A DNA stretch of 64,000 nt from Streptomyces sp. SID8352 (GTDB lineage Bacteria; Actinomycetota; Actinomycetes; Streptomycetales; Streptomycetaceae): assembly GCF_009862265.1 (NCBI RefSeq), contig NZ_WWGX01000043.1, positions 17,917 to 81,916 of the forward strand, written 5' to 3'. This document shows positions 8,595 to 17,194 of the stretch, in pieces. The notes below the pieces were generated by a model that was not told the origin of the DNA, did no database searches, and saw only the letters and a list, made by a program, of their open reading frames with translations. Positions within the stretch are counted from its first letter, which is position 1. Each line of letters starts with the position of its first letter. A program made the position numbers and the translations under genes.

Positions 8595-8604
8595 CGATAT
8601 ATCG
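8595..8604. promoter_or_regulatory. Palindrome CGATATATCG upstream of the padR-like gene
   Basis: A perfect 10-bp AT-rich palindrome lies 43 bases before the PadR ATG in otherwise very GC-rich DNA, with further GATCG-type half sites just downstream (8611-8630). PadR proteins commonly bind such sites in their own promoters, so autoregulation is inferred. Confidence 0.55.
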
Positions 8605-8647
8605 TTGAAGCATCGCGACAGATCGACGATTGAATGGAGTGGTGACC

Positions 8648-9283
8648 ATGCGCAGCCATGGATACGAGCGGGGGCACGGCGGACACGAGTGCGGGGGCGG
8701 TCCGCATGGGCGGCGGTTCGAGGGCGGGCGCGCGGCGTTCGGGCCCTTCGGGCCGGGTGGCCCGGGCGGACCCGGAGGGCCCTTCGGGCCGGGCTTCGGT
8801 GCCGGGCCCTGGGGCGGCCGGGGCCGTGGCGGGCCCAGGGGCAGGGCGCGGCGCGGTGACGTACGCGCGTCGATCCTCGCCCTGCTCAAGGAGCGGCCCA
8901 TGCACGGCTACGAGATGATCCGGGAGATCACCGAGCGCAGCGGCGGGGCGTGGAAGCCCAGCCCCGGTTCGGTGTACCCCACCCTCCAACTGCTGGAGGA
9001 CGAGGGGCTGATCGTCAGCGAGAGCGAGGGCGGCAAGAAGCTGTTCTCCCTCACCGACACCGGCCGCACGGCCGCCGAAGAGGTGTCCGAGGCGCCCTGG
9101 GAGGAGGCCTCGCGCGGCGTCGACTGGGAGGCGCTGCACGACGTCCGGCAGGCCGGGTTCGGGCTGATGGAGGCCTTCGGCCAGGTCTGGAAGGCCGGCA
9201 GCAAGGAGCAGCGGGAGAAGGCCCTCGCGGTCATCGGCGACGCCCGCAAGAAGCTGTACCTCATCCTGGCCGACGAGGACTGA
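8648..9283 (+). CDS. PadR-family transcriptional regulator with Gly/Phe-rich head
   Basis: The 211-residue protein has a disordered Gly/Pro/Phe-rich N-terminus (residues 1-72, ending in an RGRARRGDVR basic patch). Then comes a PadR winged helix (ILALLKERPMHGYEMI, SPGSVYPTLQLLEDEGL, GGKKLFSLTDTG) and a C-terminal helical dimerisation arm. PadR proteins repress drug-efflux or stress genes and respond to phenolics or drugs; the target here is unknown. ATG 8648 has GGAG eight bases upstream. A palindrome at 8595-8604 suggests self-control. Confidence 0.9.
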   Translation: MRSHGYERGHGGHECGGGPHGRRFEGGRAAFGPFGPGGPGGPGGPFGPGFGAGPWGGRGRGGPRGRARRGDVRASILALLKERPMHGYEMIREITERSGGAWKPSPGSVYPTLQLLEDEGLIVSESEGGKKLFSLTDTGRTAAEEVSEAPWEEASRGVDWEALHDVRQAGFGLMEAFGQVWKAGSKEQREKALAVIGDARKKLYLILADED

Positions 9284-9992
9284 CCCGCCGGGGCCCCTGC
9301 CCCGGATCCCGGATGCCGGGGCGCGGTGTGCAGAGTGCCCGCGGCGGCGAGACGGTGAGACGGACAGTCGTGGTCCGCCCTCGGGGGTGGGGATGGGGCT
9401 CCCCGGGGTGGGGATGCGGCCCCCGGACGGATCCCTCGCCCGGATCGGCGCCGCGTTCTCCGGAACGGAGCGGAGCGGAGCGGAAGGCGCCGCGCGGTCC
9501 CGGGGCTGGAACGGGCCGACGCGCGGGACGCGCCGGGGCGTCGGCCGCCGCGCCGGTCCCGGGCCCACGGTCCTTTTGGCCCCGGCACGGCGCCCGGGCT
9601 CGTCCCTCGACTTCCGCGCCTCCGCACGGTTCCCGGCCCGCGCCCAGCGCTCCGAAGCGCCCTCCCGTGGGCCGGGAACCCCGGGTACGCCCCGGGCCCG
9701 CAAGCCGCCGTCGCCCGTCGGCGGCGCCCCGTGTCTCAGGGCTCCCCCCGTCCGGGAGCGGGCCTGCCCCGCCCGGACCGGCAGCCCGGCGGCGCGCCGC
9801 CGGATGCGCGAGGGGTCGTACGAGGAGCGGTGACCGGGGGCGAGGCAAGGCGGCGCGCGACCGTCGGGGGGAATCGGCGTGATCTCATCCGCGAGGAGGA
9901 TATTCCGGACGGCCTGATCCCCTCCCCGTGGGACGCGCGAATGCTCCCCGCCGGGGATGTGCCGGGCCGGAAGGGCTGGTGAGGTGGGTGGT
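9284..9992. other. Intergenic region without a supported gene
   Basis: About 700 bases separate the PadR gene from the Clp-N gene. Open frames here are only GC-rich shadows without ribosome sites or recognisable domains. A short run of GGAGC pentamers lies near 9467-9482. Confidence 0.6.
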
Positions 9993-10532
9993 GTGCAACC
10001 CCGTATCCCCCGGCAGCCGGCCGTCGCGCAGGACGGCCCTCGCCCGGCAGGCAATGACGCCGATGTCCGGTTCGGTGCCGCGCTGGCACCCGTGGTCTCC
10101 GGTGCGCGCCGAAGAGCCGTGCGGGACGGGGACCGGCAGATCGACACGGCTCATCTGCTGCACTCCCTCCTGGAGTACGACCCCGAGGCGTGCGCCGTCC
10201 TCGGGGAGGGACCGCGGCCGGCCCGTCTCCTCGGCTATCTCGTGCAGCGCAGCATCGGCTACGGGCTCCGCTGGCAGAGCGCCGTCGAGGACTCCGCAGC
10301 CCTGCCGGTGGTGATCGGCGCCGACGGCTTCTCGCCACTGGCCGCCGCCGCGATGGAGTACGCGGCCCGGCGCGCCGAGGGGCGCGGGGCGGCGTGGGCC
10401 TGCGGTCTCGATCTGCTGGCCGCTCTCGTCATGGACCCGCAGGCGCGGGCCGTGGAGGTGCTCGGCCGGGCCGCCCTCGCCCCCGACGAGATCCTGACCC
10501 GCGTCCTGGAGCGGCTCGAACCGACCCCCTGA
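9993..10532 (+). CDS. Clp N-terminal-domain protein without ATPase
   Basis: The 179-residue protein resembles the double-repeat N-domain of Clp ATPases: ALAPVVSGARRRAV and QIDTAHLLHSLLEYDP form the first repeat, and FSPLAAAAMEYAARRAEG with CGLDLLAALVMDP the second. There is no AAA+ module. Stand-alone N-domain proteins are common in actinomycetes and may act as adaptors, but their role is not established. GTG 9993 follows GAGG (9981-9984) by eight bases. Confidence 0.75.
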   Translation: MQPRIPRQPAVAQDGPRPAGNDADVRFGAALAPVVSGARRRAVRDGDRQIDTAHLLHSLLEYDPEACAVLGEGPRPARLLGYLVQRSIGYGLRWQSAVEDSAALPVVIGADGFSPLAAAAMEYAARRAEGRGAAWACGLDLLAALVMDPQARAVEVLGRAALAPDEILTRVLERLEPTP

Positions 10533-10535
10533 CCC

Positions 10536-10557
10536 GGCCCGGCGGCTCGCCGGGGCC
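10536..10557 (+). terminator. Hairpin after the Clp-N gene
   Basis: GGCCCGGCG (10536-10544) pairs with CGCCGGGGCC (10548-10557) with one bulged base and a tight loop, immediately after the stop codon. It is a plausible terminator without a U-tract. Confidence 0.4.
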
Positions 10558-10618
10558 GCCGCCACGAGTCAGGTGCCACGGGGGTGACGCTCATGTCGTC
10601 CCCTGTCATCATGTGCCC

Positions 10619-11617
10619 GTGCACATGTCTGACAGCGTCCGCGGCGGTCCGCGGAACGGCGTGGGGCTCGGCCTCGCGCTCGGTTCCGCGGTCGCGTTCG
10701 GCGGTTCCGGGGTGGCGGCCAAGCCGCTGATCGAAGCGGGGCTCGACCCGCTGCACGTGGTGTGGCTGCGGGTCGCGGGCGCGGCGCTGGTGATGCTGCC
10801 GCTCGCCGTGCGCCACCGCGCGCTGGTCCGGCGCTGCCCCGGGCTGCTGGCCGGGTTCGGGCTGTTCGCCGTCGCCGGGGTCCAGGCCTGCTACTTCGCC
10901 GCGATCTCCCGCATCCCCGTCGGGGTCGCGCTGCTCGTCGAGTACCTGGCGCCCGCGCTGGTGCTGGGCTGGGTGCGGTTCGTCCAGCGGCGGCCGGTGA
11001 CACGGGCCGCCGCGTTCGGGGTGGTGCTCGCGGTGGGCGGGCTCGCCTGCGTCGTGGAGGTCTGGTCCGGGCTCGGCTTCGACGCGCTCGGGCTGCTGCT
11101 CGCGCTCGGCGCCGCCTGCTGCCAGGTCGGCTACTTCGTCCTGGCCGACCGGGGCGGCGACGCCGGGGACGCGGCGCCCGACCCGCTCGGCGTCATCGCG
11201 TACGGGCTGCTCGTCGGAGCGGTGGTGCTCACTGCGGTCGCCCGCCCCTGGGACATGGACTGGTCGCTGCTCGCGGGCTCCGTCCCGATGGACGGCACCC
11301 CCGTCGTCGCCGGGCTGCTGCTGGCCTGGATCGTCCTCGTCGCCACGGTGCTCGCCTACGTCAGCGGCGTGCTCTCGGTGCGGCGGCTCTCGCCGCAGGT
11401 CGCGGGGGTGGTGGCGTGTCTGGAGGCGGTCATCGCCACCGTCCTGGCCTGGGTGCTGCTCGGTGAGCACCTGTCGACGCCGCAGATCATCGGCGGGGGA
11501 GTGGTCCTCGCGGGAGCCCTCATCGCCCAGTCGTCGGCGCCCGCGCGGGGCTCGTCCGAGCCGGTGGCCGGCGGAGGGCCCGAACGGGAGCTGTCCGGGC
11601 GGAGCACGGCGGCCTGA
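10619..11617 (+). CDS. EamA-family (DMT) transporter
   Basis: The 332-residue inner-membrane protein has about ten hydrophobic segments in two EamA halves. The first begins GLGLALGSAVAFGGSGVAAKPLI, and the second begins near LGLLLALGAACCQVGYFVL and ends with the typical ACLEAVIATVLAWVLLGEHLS. Members export amino acids or metabolites; the substrate cannot be read from sequence. GTG 10619 is preferred because CATCAT (10607-10612) ends exactly six bases earlier, as in other leaderless genes here; ATG 10625 is the alternative. Confidence 0.85.
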   Translation: MHMSDSVRGGPRNGVGLGLALGSAVAFGGSGVAAKPLIEAGLDPLHVVWLRVAGAALVMLPLAVRHRALVRRCPGLLAGFGLFAVAGVQACYFAAISRIPVGVALLVEYLAPALVLGWVRFVQRRPVTRAAAFGVVLAVGGLACVVEVWSGLGFDALGLLLALGAACCQVGYFVLADRGGDAGDAAPDPLGVIAYGLLVGAVVLTAVARPWDMDWSLLAGSVPMDGTPVVAGLLLAWIVLVATVLAYVSGVLSVRRLSPQVAGVVACLEAVIATVLAWVLLGEHLSTPQIIGGGVVLAGALIAQSSAPARGSSEPVAGGGPERELSGRSTAA

Positions 11618-12097
11618 GCGCACCGCGCGGGGGCCGCCGCCGGCCACCCCCCGTCGACGACGCCTCGATCCCCCCTCGTGCGACCGGCCGGCGTCGGCGG
11701 GGTCCTCCGGGCCGGGCGCGTCCCGCGATCCGGGTTCCCGAGGGCCGCGCCGTTCCGCGTTCCCCCCCCGCGTTGCCGCGTCGCCGTGTCGCCGAGGGGC
11801 CGGGTGATCGGTCGGCCCCGGCCGGCCGACGGGCGTGGGCCGCTGACGGCGACCGACCGTGGCCCGGACCGGCCGCTGGTGCCGTCCGGCTTTTGGGCCC
11901 GATCGGCCGTGGACCACCACTCGCCGTGGGCCGGGACCAGCCGTGGACCGTCACGGGCCGCGGATCACCACCGGCTCCGCCACCCCCGGTCGCCGCGCCG
12001 GCCGCACCGACGTCCGCCGCCTCAGCGCCCCCGCGCTCCCCGTCGCCGCCCGCCCCGCACCCTACGAAGCCCGTGCGCCCGCCGGGAGCCCCCCGGC
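11618..12097. other. Intergenic region without a supported gene
   Basis: These 480 bases lie between the ends of the EamA gene and the PNPOx-like gene. I see only GC-rich shadow frames and GGCCG-type degenerate repeats. Confidence 0.6.
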
Positions 12098-12877
12098 TCA
12101 GATCACGTCGGAGGGGACCAGCGCCGCCAGATAGTCCGGCACCGGGGTCCCGGGGGCCAGGCGGGGGTCGGGCACGGGGGTGCCGTAACCCTTGCGCAGG
12201 GGCAGCAGGCCCGCCCAGTGGGGGAGGCCGTAGTCCTCGGGCTCGTCGTTCACCCCGCCGGTGCGGAGCTTGGCCGAGACCTCGTCCAGGTCGAGGCGGA
12301 TGACGGCGGTGGCCGCCAGCTCCCTGCGGTCGGCCGGCCGGCAGTCGGCCGACCGGCCCGGCACCGCGTGGTCGACGAGGGCGTCCAGGGCGACGTTCCG
12401 CTCCTCGGGGTCGGTCACCTCGTGAGCGGTGCCGTGCACCATGACCGAGCGGTAGTTGACCGAGTGGTGGAAGCCCGAGCGGGCCAGCACCAGCGCGTCC
12501 ACGTGCGTCACCGTCAGGCACACCGGCAGCCCCGGGTCGGCCCGGCCGGTCATCAGCAGCGGGCGCGAGCCCGTCGAGCCGTGCACGTAGAGGCGCTCGC
12601 CGACCCGGGCGTACAGCGTCGGCAGCACCACGGGCGCGCCGTCGCGCACGAAGCCGAGGTGGCAGACGTATCCCTCGTCGAGTATCGCGTGCACCACCTC
12701 CCTGTCGTACGAGGCCCGGCCCGGGGAGCGGGAGGGCACCGTGCGGTCGGTGGGGGTGTAGGCGGCCGGTCCGGGCGGTGCCGTCCCGGCGCGCGGTGGC
12801 CGGGCGGGCGCCGGGTGTCCGCCGGGCGCGGTGCCGTCCGCGCGTGGGCCGGGTGCCGCCGGTTCCTGGGTACCCAT
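12098..12877 (-). CDS. Pyridoxamine-phosphate-oxidase-like flavoprotein
   Basis: After a proline-rich, probably disordered head (residues 1-55), the protein shows the split-barrel flavin-reductase fold of PNPOx-like proteins: REVVHAILDEGYVCHLGFVRDG, VVLPTLYARVGERLYVHGS, a HHSVNYRSVMVHGTAHEV core and a PDYLAALVPSDV end. Such proteins usually bind FMN or F420; the substrate is unknown. ATG 12877 is chosen over 12889 because GGAGG lies five bases before it. It is divergent from a MocR regulator across a perfect palindrome, which suggests direct control and possibly a vitamin B6 link. Confidence 0.8.
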   Translation of the reverse strand: MGTQEPAAPGPRADGTAPGGHPAPARPPRAGTAPPGPAAYTPTDRTVPSRSPGRASYDREVVHAILDEGYVCHLGFVRDGAPVVLPTLYARVGERLYVHGSTGSRPLLMTGRADPGLPVCLTVTHVDALVLARSGFHHSVNYRSVMVHGTAHEVTDPEERNVALDALVDHAVPGRSADCRPADRRELAATAVIRLDLDEVSAKLRTGGVNDEPEDYGLPHWAGLLPLRKGYGTPVPDPRLAPGTPVPDYLAALVPSDVI

Positions 12878-12889
12878 GGCGTCCTCCAT

Positions 12890-12912
12890 TGCACTAGTGC
12901 ATAATGTTGTTT
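12890..12912. promoter_or_regulatory. Divergent control region with palindrome TGCACTAGTGCA
   Basis: A perfect 12-bp palindrome (12890-12901) sits between the PNPOx-like gene and the MocR gene. TAATGT (12902-12907) follows it directly and ends five bases before GTG 12913, giving a leaderless MocR promoter that overlaps the palindrome. The position suits autoregulation and shared control of both genes. Confidence 0.6.
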
Positions 12913-14244
12913 GTGCTAGGAGAGTATCGGATCACGGGGCGGGGCGCGGCGGAGATTTCCGCGAGCGTCGAACGAGCTGTGGGCGCGGGGCGGTTGGAGC
13001 CCGGGCAGGCCCTGCCGCCGATGCGGGAGCTGGCCGAGCGGCTCGGGGTGAACCCCAACACCGTCGCCGCCGCCTACCGCACGCTGCGCGAGCGCGGAGT
13101 CATCGAGACGGCCGGGCGGCGGGGCAGCCGGGTGCGGGCGAAGCCGGCCACCACCGGGCGGGGCTTCATCCGGGTCGAGGTGACCGAGGGGGTGCGCGAC
13201 GTGTCCGAGGGCAATCCGGACCCGGCGCTGCTGCCGCCACTGGGTCCGGCGTTCGCCGCGGCGGCGGCCGAGGGCGACCGCAGCCCGGTGCTCTACGGGC
13301 AGGAGCCCGTGGAGCCCGAGCTGGCCCGTCTGGCCAGGGCCGACATGGACGCCGACGGGGTCCCGGAGGGGCCCGTGGCGGTGGCGTCCGGTTCGCTGGA
13401 CGCGCTGGAGCGGGTGCTCGCCGCCCATCTGCGGCCCGGTGACGTCGTCGCCGTCGAGGACCCCGGCTGGGGCGGCCTCCTCGACCTCGTCCCCGCCCTC
13501 GGCCTGCGCACGGCCGCCGTCGGTGTCGACGAGGAGGGGCCGCGCCCCGACGAGGTGCGCCGCGCGCTGGCCGCCGGTGCCCGGGCCCTCGTCGTCACCG
13601 ATCGCGCGCAGAACCCGACCGGCGCCGCGCTGAGCGCCGCCCGCGCACGGGCCCTGCGGCGGGTGCTGCGGGAGCATCCGCAGACCCTGCTCATCGAGGA
13701 CGACCACGGTCACCGGATCGTCGACCTGCCCCTGCACCCCCTGGCCGGAACGACGCACCACTGGGCCTTCGTGCGCTCCGCCGCCAAGGCGTGCGGCCCC
13801 GACCTGAGGCTCGCGGTGCTGACCGGGGACGGTGTCACCCTCGACCGGGTGCGCGGCCGGCAGCGGCTCGGCCCGGGCTGGGTCAGCCGCGTCACCCAGC
13901 GCGCGGTGGCCCGGCTCTGGGCCGACGGCGCGGTGGACACCGTCGCGGTGGCCCGGGCGTACGGGGCCCGGCGGAACGCGCTGCTGGAGGCCCTCGCGGA
14001 GCGCGGGGTCGAGGCCCACGGACGCAGCGGGATGAACGTGTGGGTCCCCGTGCCGGACGAGACCGGCGCCGTGGCCCGGCTGCTGCAGGCGGGATGGGCG
14101 GTGGCCCCCGGCGCCCGCTTCCGGGTCGCCGCCCCGCCCGGCGTCCGGATCACCGTCTCCACGCTGGCCGAGGAGGAGGCCGGTGCCCTCGCCGACGCGG
14201 TCGCCTCGGCGCTGGGGCGCGGTGCGGGGCCGAGCCGCGCCTGA
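12913..14244 (+). CDS. MocR-type regulator (GntR HTH fused to aminotransferase fold)
   Basis: Residues 1-70 are a GntR winged helix (LEPGQALPPMRELAERLGVNP, TVAAAYRTLRERGVIE). The rest is a fold-type-I aminotransferase domain with NPTG, an IEDDHGH motif and SAAKACGPDLRL containing the PLP-lysine position. MocR proteins sense PLP or amines and control vitamin B6 or GABA genes. The GTG at 12913 is preferred over ATG 12904 because it leaves VLGEYRIT as the N-terminus and fits the -10. The divergent PNPOx-like gene is the likely target. Confidence 0.88.
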   Translation: MLGEYRITGRGAAEISASVERAVGAGRLEPGQALPPMRELAERLGVNPNTVAAAYRTLRERGVIETAGRRGSRVRAKPATTGRGFIRVEVTEGVRDVSEGNPDPALLPPLGPAFAAAAAEGDRSPVLYGQEPVEPELARLARADMDADGVPEGPVAVASGSLDALERVLAAHLRPGDVVAVEDPGWGGLLDLVPALGLRTAAVGVDEEGPRPDEVRRALAAGARALVVTDRAQNPTGAALSAARARALRRVLREHPQTLLIEDDHGHRIVDLPLHPLAGTTHHWAFVRSAAKACGPDLRLAVLTGDGVTLDRVRGRQRLGPGWVSRVTQRAVARLWADGAVDTVAVARAYGARRNALLEALAERGVEAHGRSGMNVWVPVPDETGAVARLLQAGWAVAPGARFRVAAPPGVRITVSTLAEEEAGALADAVASALGRGAGPSRA

Positions 14245-14297
14245 CGGGTGCCCGGCGCGCCGGTCCGCGCGGGGCACCCGCGCGTGCCGGGCGTCGG

Positions 14298-15422
14298 CTA
14301 CGGCCGAGGGGTCGGCTGCCGGGTCTCCCGCTGCGGCGCCCGCCGGTGCGGTGCCCCTTGGCGGGGTACCGCCTGCCGCGCGCGCTCGGGGCGCGTCGTC
14401 CCGTGGTCGGGGCCCTTCAGACCCGGTGCGTCCTGTTCCGGTGCGGCCCGGTGCGGTGCCTCCCGCCCGTTCGCCCGCAGCCGCGACGCCGCTGCCGCGG
14501 GGGCGCGCCCGGCCCTGGGGTGGGCCTGGGTCAGGGCCGCGCCCGCGAGCACGACCGCCGCCCCGACCGGCGCGGACCACGACAACTTCTCACCGAGCAG
14601 CAGCACCCCGGCCGCCGTGGCGATCACCGGCGTGAAGTAGGTGACCATCTGCGCCGTCGTCGGGCCGACCTCGGCGACCAGGTCGTACTGGACCAGGAAG
14701 GCCAGGCCGGTGCCGAGGGCACCCAGAGCCATGACCGCCAGCACCGGCGCCACCGGAAAGGCCTCCGGCATCGAGGTGAACAGCGGTGTCACCACGGCCA
14801 GTTGCGCCGTCGCCAGCAGCAGTTGCGCGCCGGACAGCGACAGGTGGGAGTGACGGGAGCCGGCCAGAGTGCGCCGCACGTAGATCCAGCCCACCGGATA
14901 GCAGAACGACGCCCCCAGGGCCAGCGCGGTCCCCTTCGGGTCCAGGCCGTTGAAGCCCTGCCAGACGCCCAGCACCGTCAGCACCCCGAGGAAGCCGATG
15001 CCCAGCCCCGCCACCCGGACCCGGGTCGGCCGGTCCTCCGAGAGGGCGACCAGGGAAAGGGCCATGCCCCACAGCGGTGAGGTGGCGTTGCAGATGCCGG
15101 CGATCGAGGAGGGGATCGTCAGCTCCGAGAAGGCGAACAGGGAGAAGGGGAGCGCGTTCAGCAGGAACCCCGCGACCGCGAGGTGCGCCCAGGTCCGCCC
15201 GCCGCGCGGCAGCCGCTCCCGCCTCACCGCCATGGCCGCGGCGAGCACCGCCGTGCCGAAGGCCAGCCGGCCCAGCGTGACCTGGAACGGGGCGAAGCTG
15301 TCCGTGCCCACCTTCATGAACAGGAAGCTGAATCCCCAGACGAGGGAGAGGGCGCCGAAGCGCACGCGCCAGTCGAAGAGGCGGCGGGGAGCGGCGGGGT
15401 CGGTGGTGATGCTGCTGGTCAT
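14298..15422 (-). CDS. EamA-family (DMT) transporter with long basic tail
   Basis: This 374-residue membrane protein has two EamA repeats (FGALSLVWGFSFLFMKVG; LALGASFCYPVGWIYVRR) ending in AAGVLLLGEKLSW, followed by about 75 residues rich in Arg, Pro, Ala and His that lie beyond the fold. The tail may be a read-through of non-conserved sequence or a cytoplasmic extension. It is divergent from a LysR gene across 75 bases, a classic regulator and exporter arrangement. CATCGT (15435-15430) lies seven bases from the ATG, so the mRNA may be leaderless. Confidence 0.85.
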   Translation of the reverse strand: MTSSITTDPAAPRRLFDWRVRFGALSLVWGFSFLFMKVGTDSFAPFQVTLGRLAFGTAVLAAAMAVRRERLPRGGRTWAHLAVAGFLLNALPFSLFAFSELTIPSSIAGICNATSPLWGMALSLVALSEDRPTRVRVAGLGIGFLGVLTVLGVWQGFNGLDPKGTALALGASFCYPVGWIYVRRTLAGSRHSHLSLSGAQLLLATAQLAVVTPLFTSMPEAFPVAPVLAVMALGALGTGLAFLVQYDLVAEVGPTTAQMVTYFTPVIATAAGVLLLGEKLSWSAPVGAAVVLAGAALTQAHPRAGRAPAAAASRLRANGREAPHRAAPEQDAPGLKGPDHGTTRPERARQAVPRQGAPHRRAPQRETRQPTPRP

Positions 15423-15497
15423 GAGGGCAACGATGCGGCAAGCCCTCTTCGTAGCACAATCGAATCTTCGCACTGGGTATCTCGTAGTATCGCTTAT
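15423..15497. promoter_or_regulatory. Divergent EamA/LysR promoter region
   Basis: These 75 bases are AT-richer than their surroundings. On the + strand TAGTAT (15485-15490) lies seven bases from the LysR ATG, and on the - strand CATCGT (15435-15430) lies seven bases from the EamA ATG. The LysR protein probably binds here, but I cannot fix a single T-N11-A site. Confidence 0.45.
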
Positions 15498-16400
15498 ATG
15501 TTGAACCTGGAGCGCCTTCGCACCCTCGACGCCCTCTCCCGGCACGGCTCGGTCAGCGGCGCGGCCGGGGCGCTGCACATCACCACGTCGGCCGTCTCCC
15601 AGCAGATGTCCAAACTGGAGCGCGAGGTCGGACAGCGGCTGCTGGCGAAGAACGGCCGGGGGGTGCGCCTCACCGACGCGGGACGGCTGCTCGCCGAGCA
15701 CGCGGCGCGCATCCTCTCCCAGGTGGAGCTGGCCGAGGCCGACCTGGAGGCGCAGCGCGGACAGGTCGCCGGAGAGCTGCGGCTGGCCGCCTTCCCCACC
15801 GCCGCCCGCGGACTGTTCCCCGCCGCGCTGGCCGCCCTGCGCGCCGAGCACCCGGCGCTGCGCCTGCGCTCCACTGAGCTGGAGCCCGAGCGGGGGGTGG
15901 CGGGTGTGGTGCGCGGCGACTTCGACCTGGCGGTCGTCCTGGACTGGTACAACAAGCCGATGCCGCTGCCCGACGGGCTGGTCAAGGCGCCCCTGCTGGA
16001 CGACCCGGCCGATGTGGCGATGCCCGCGGGCCACCGGCTGGCCCACCGGGAGGAGGTGGACCTCGCGGAGTTCGCGGACGACGAGTGGATCACCTGGGGC
16101 GAGGGGGAGTTCTGCCACGAGTGGCTGATGTTCACCCTGCGCTCCCGGGGCATCGAGCCCATCCTCGGCCACCGCGCCGCCGAGACGCACACCCAGCTCG
16201 GGCTGGTCGCGGAGGGGCTCGGGGTGTGCATCGCCCCGCTGCTCGGCCGCCATCCGATGCCCGCCGGGGTCGTCACGCTCCCGCTGCGCCAGCGGGTGCG
16301 CCGGCATGTGTACGTCGTCTGGCGGGCGGACGCCGACCGGCGGCCCTCGATCCGGGCGGCGGTCGGGGCGCTCCAGGCCGTGGCCGGGCGGCTGGGCTGA
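15498..16400 (+). CDS. LysR-family transcriptional regulator
   Basis: This is a 300-residue LysR protein: an N-terminal helix-turn-helix (LERLRTLDALSRHGSVSGAA, HITTSAVSQQMSKLEREVG, LLAKNGRGVRLTDAGR) and a two-lobe periplasmic-binding-like effector domain (GELRLAAFPTAARGLFPAAL, DLAVVLDWYNKP, AEGLGVCIAPLL). The divergent EamA exporter is the probable target. The effector is unknown; amino acids or their analogues are typical of this pairing. Confidence 0.9.
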   Translation: MLNLERLRTLDALSRHGSVSGAAGALHITTSAVSQQMSKLEREVGQRLLAKNGRGVRLTDAGRLLAEHAARILSQVELAEADLEAQRGQVAGELRLAAFPTAARGLFPAALAALRAEHPALRLRSTELEPERGVAGVVRGDFDLAVVLDWYNKPMPLPDGLVKAPLLDDPADVAMPAGHRLAHREEVDLAEFADDEWITWGEGEFCHEWLMFTLRSRGIEPILGHRAAETHTQLGLVAEGLGVCIAPLLGRHPMPAGVVTLPLRQRVRRHVYVVWRADADRRPSIRAAVGALQAVAGRLG

Positions 16401-16427
16401 GAGGCCCGCCGCCGGAGGAACGCGGGG

Positions 16428-16471
16428 GCCGCACGCCCCGGCAGGATGTACGGCCTGCCGGGACGTGCGGC
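16428..16471. terminator. Bidirectional terminator, 18-bp stem
   Basis: Arms 16428-16445 and 16454-16471 pair over 18 positions with one mismatch around an 8-base loop. The hairpin lies between the convergent LysR and LPMO genes, so it can serve both. Confidence 0.7.
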
Positions 16472-16515
16472 CCGGGGTGTGCGGCGGTCGGCCGCCGGAG
16501 GGTCCGCGCGGGTGA

Positions 16516-17031
16516 TCAGCGGATGTCGACGTCGATGCAGGCGTAGAAGGCGTTCGCGGTGTCGGCGATGTTCCACACCGCCAGGACCTTCTGCTTGCCC
16601 GTGATCGAGCCGAAGTTCACCTGGTGGGTGACGGTCGCGCCCGGCTGACGGCCCCCGTCGTTGAACTCGGCGACCTTGGTCGCGCCGACGTAGTACTGCC
16701 AGGTGCTGGTGGCGTGACGCGCCGTCAGGCGCCAGTTGAAGGCCGTGGTCCGGGAGACGGGCGTGACCTTCCAGCCCTTCGCGTCGTTGTCGAGGTCCGC
16801 GAAGGCGGCGTTTCCGCCGCTGCAGCTGCGCAGCCCCTTGGGGCCCTCGACGCTCTGCGGCTCCCACTTGATGGAGCCGCAGGAGACGGTGCCCGCCGCG
16901 CACTGGGCCTGACGGCTGGGGGGCGAGGTGATGTAGCCGTGCGCCTGCGCCGTGCCGGCCGACAGGCCGACCGTCAGGAGCGGGGCGATACCGGCACCCA
17001 GAACGATGGCCAGCGTCCTCTTGTTCCTCAT
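16516..17031 (-). CDS. Secreted lytic polysaccharide monooxygenase (AA10, chitin-binding type 3)
   Basis: The 171-residue precursor has a signal peptide (MRNKRTLAIVLGAGIAPLL...) cut after AQA at residue 30. This exposes His31 (HGYITSPPSRQAQC), the N-terminal histidine of the copper brace, and His106 in LTARHATSTW is the probable second ligand. Cysteines near 44, 51, 70 and the C-terminus can form two disulfides. Such enzymes oxidatively cleave crystalline chitin, sometimes cellulose. ATG 17031 follows AGGAGA. A DasR-type operator upstream ties expression to N-acetylglucosamine. There is no extra carbohydrate module. Confidence 0.92.
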   Translation of the reverse strand: MRNKRTLAIVLGAGIAPLLTVGLSAGTAQAHGYITSPPSRQAQCAAGTVSCGSIKWEPQSVEGPKGLRSCSGGNAAFADLDNDAKGWKVTPVSRTTAFNWRLTARHATSTWQYYVGATKVAEFNDGGRQPGATVTHQVNFGSITGKQKVLAVWNIADTANAFYACIDVDIR

Positions 17032-17182
17032 GGGTTCTCCTTGGTGGGGGGATATGAGGTCGCGCACCGGGCGCGCCGTGGCGGCGCCCGACGGGAGAGC
17101 GGCACGTCCTGGGGACGGACCGCCCGCGCGTGTCGTACGTGGGGAGGGGGGTGACGACCGCGCGGTACTGCCGCTCTGTTCT

Positions 17183-17194
17183 TGGTCTAGACCA
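17183..17194. promoter_or_regulatory. DasR-responsive element (dre-like)
   Basis: TGGTCTAGACCA is a perfect 12-bp palindrome matching the core of the known DasR operator. It lies about 150 bases upstream of the LPMO start codon. In streptomycetes DasR represses chitinolytic genes until amino-sugar phosphates release it. Confidence 0.8.
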
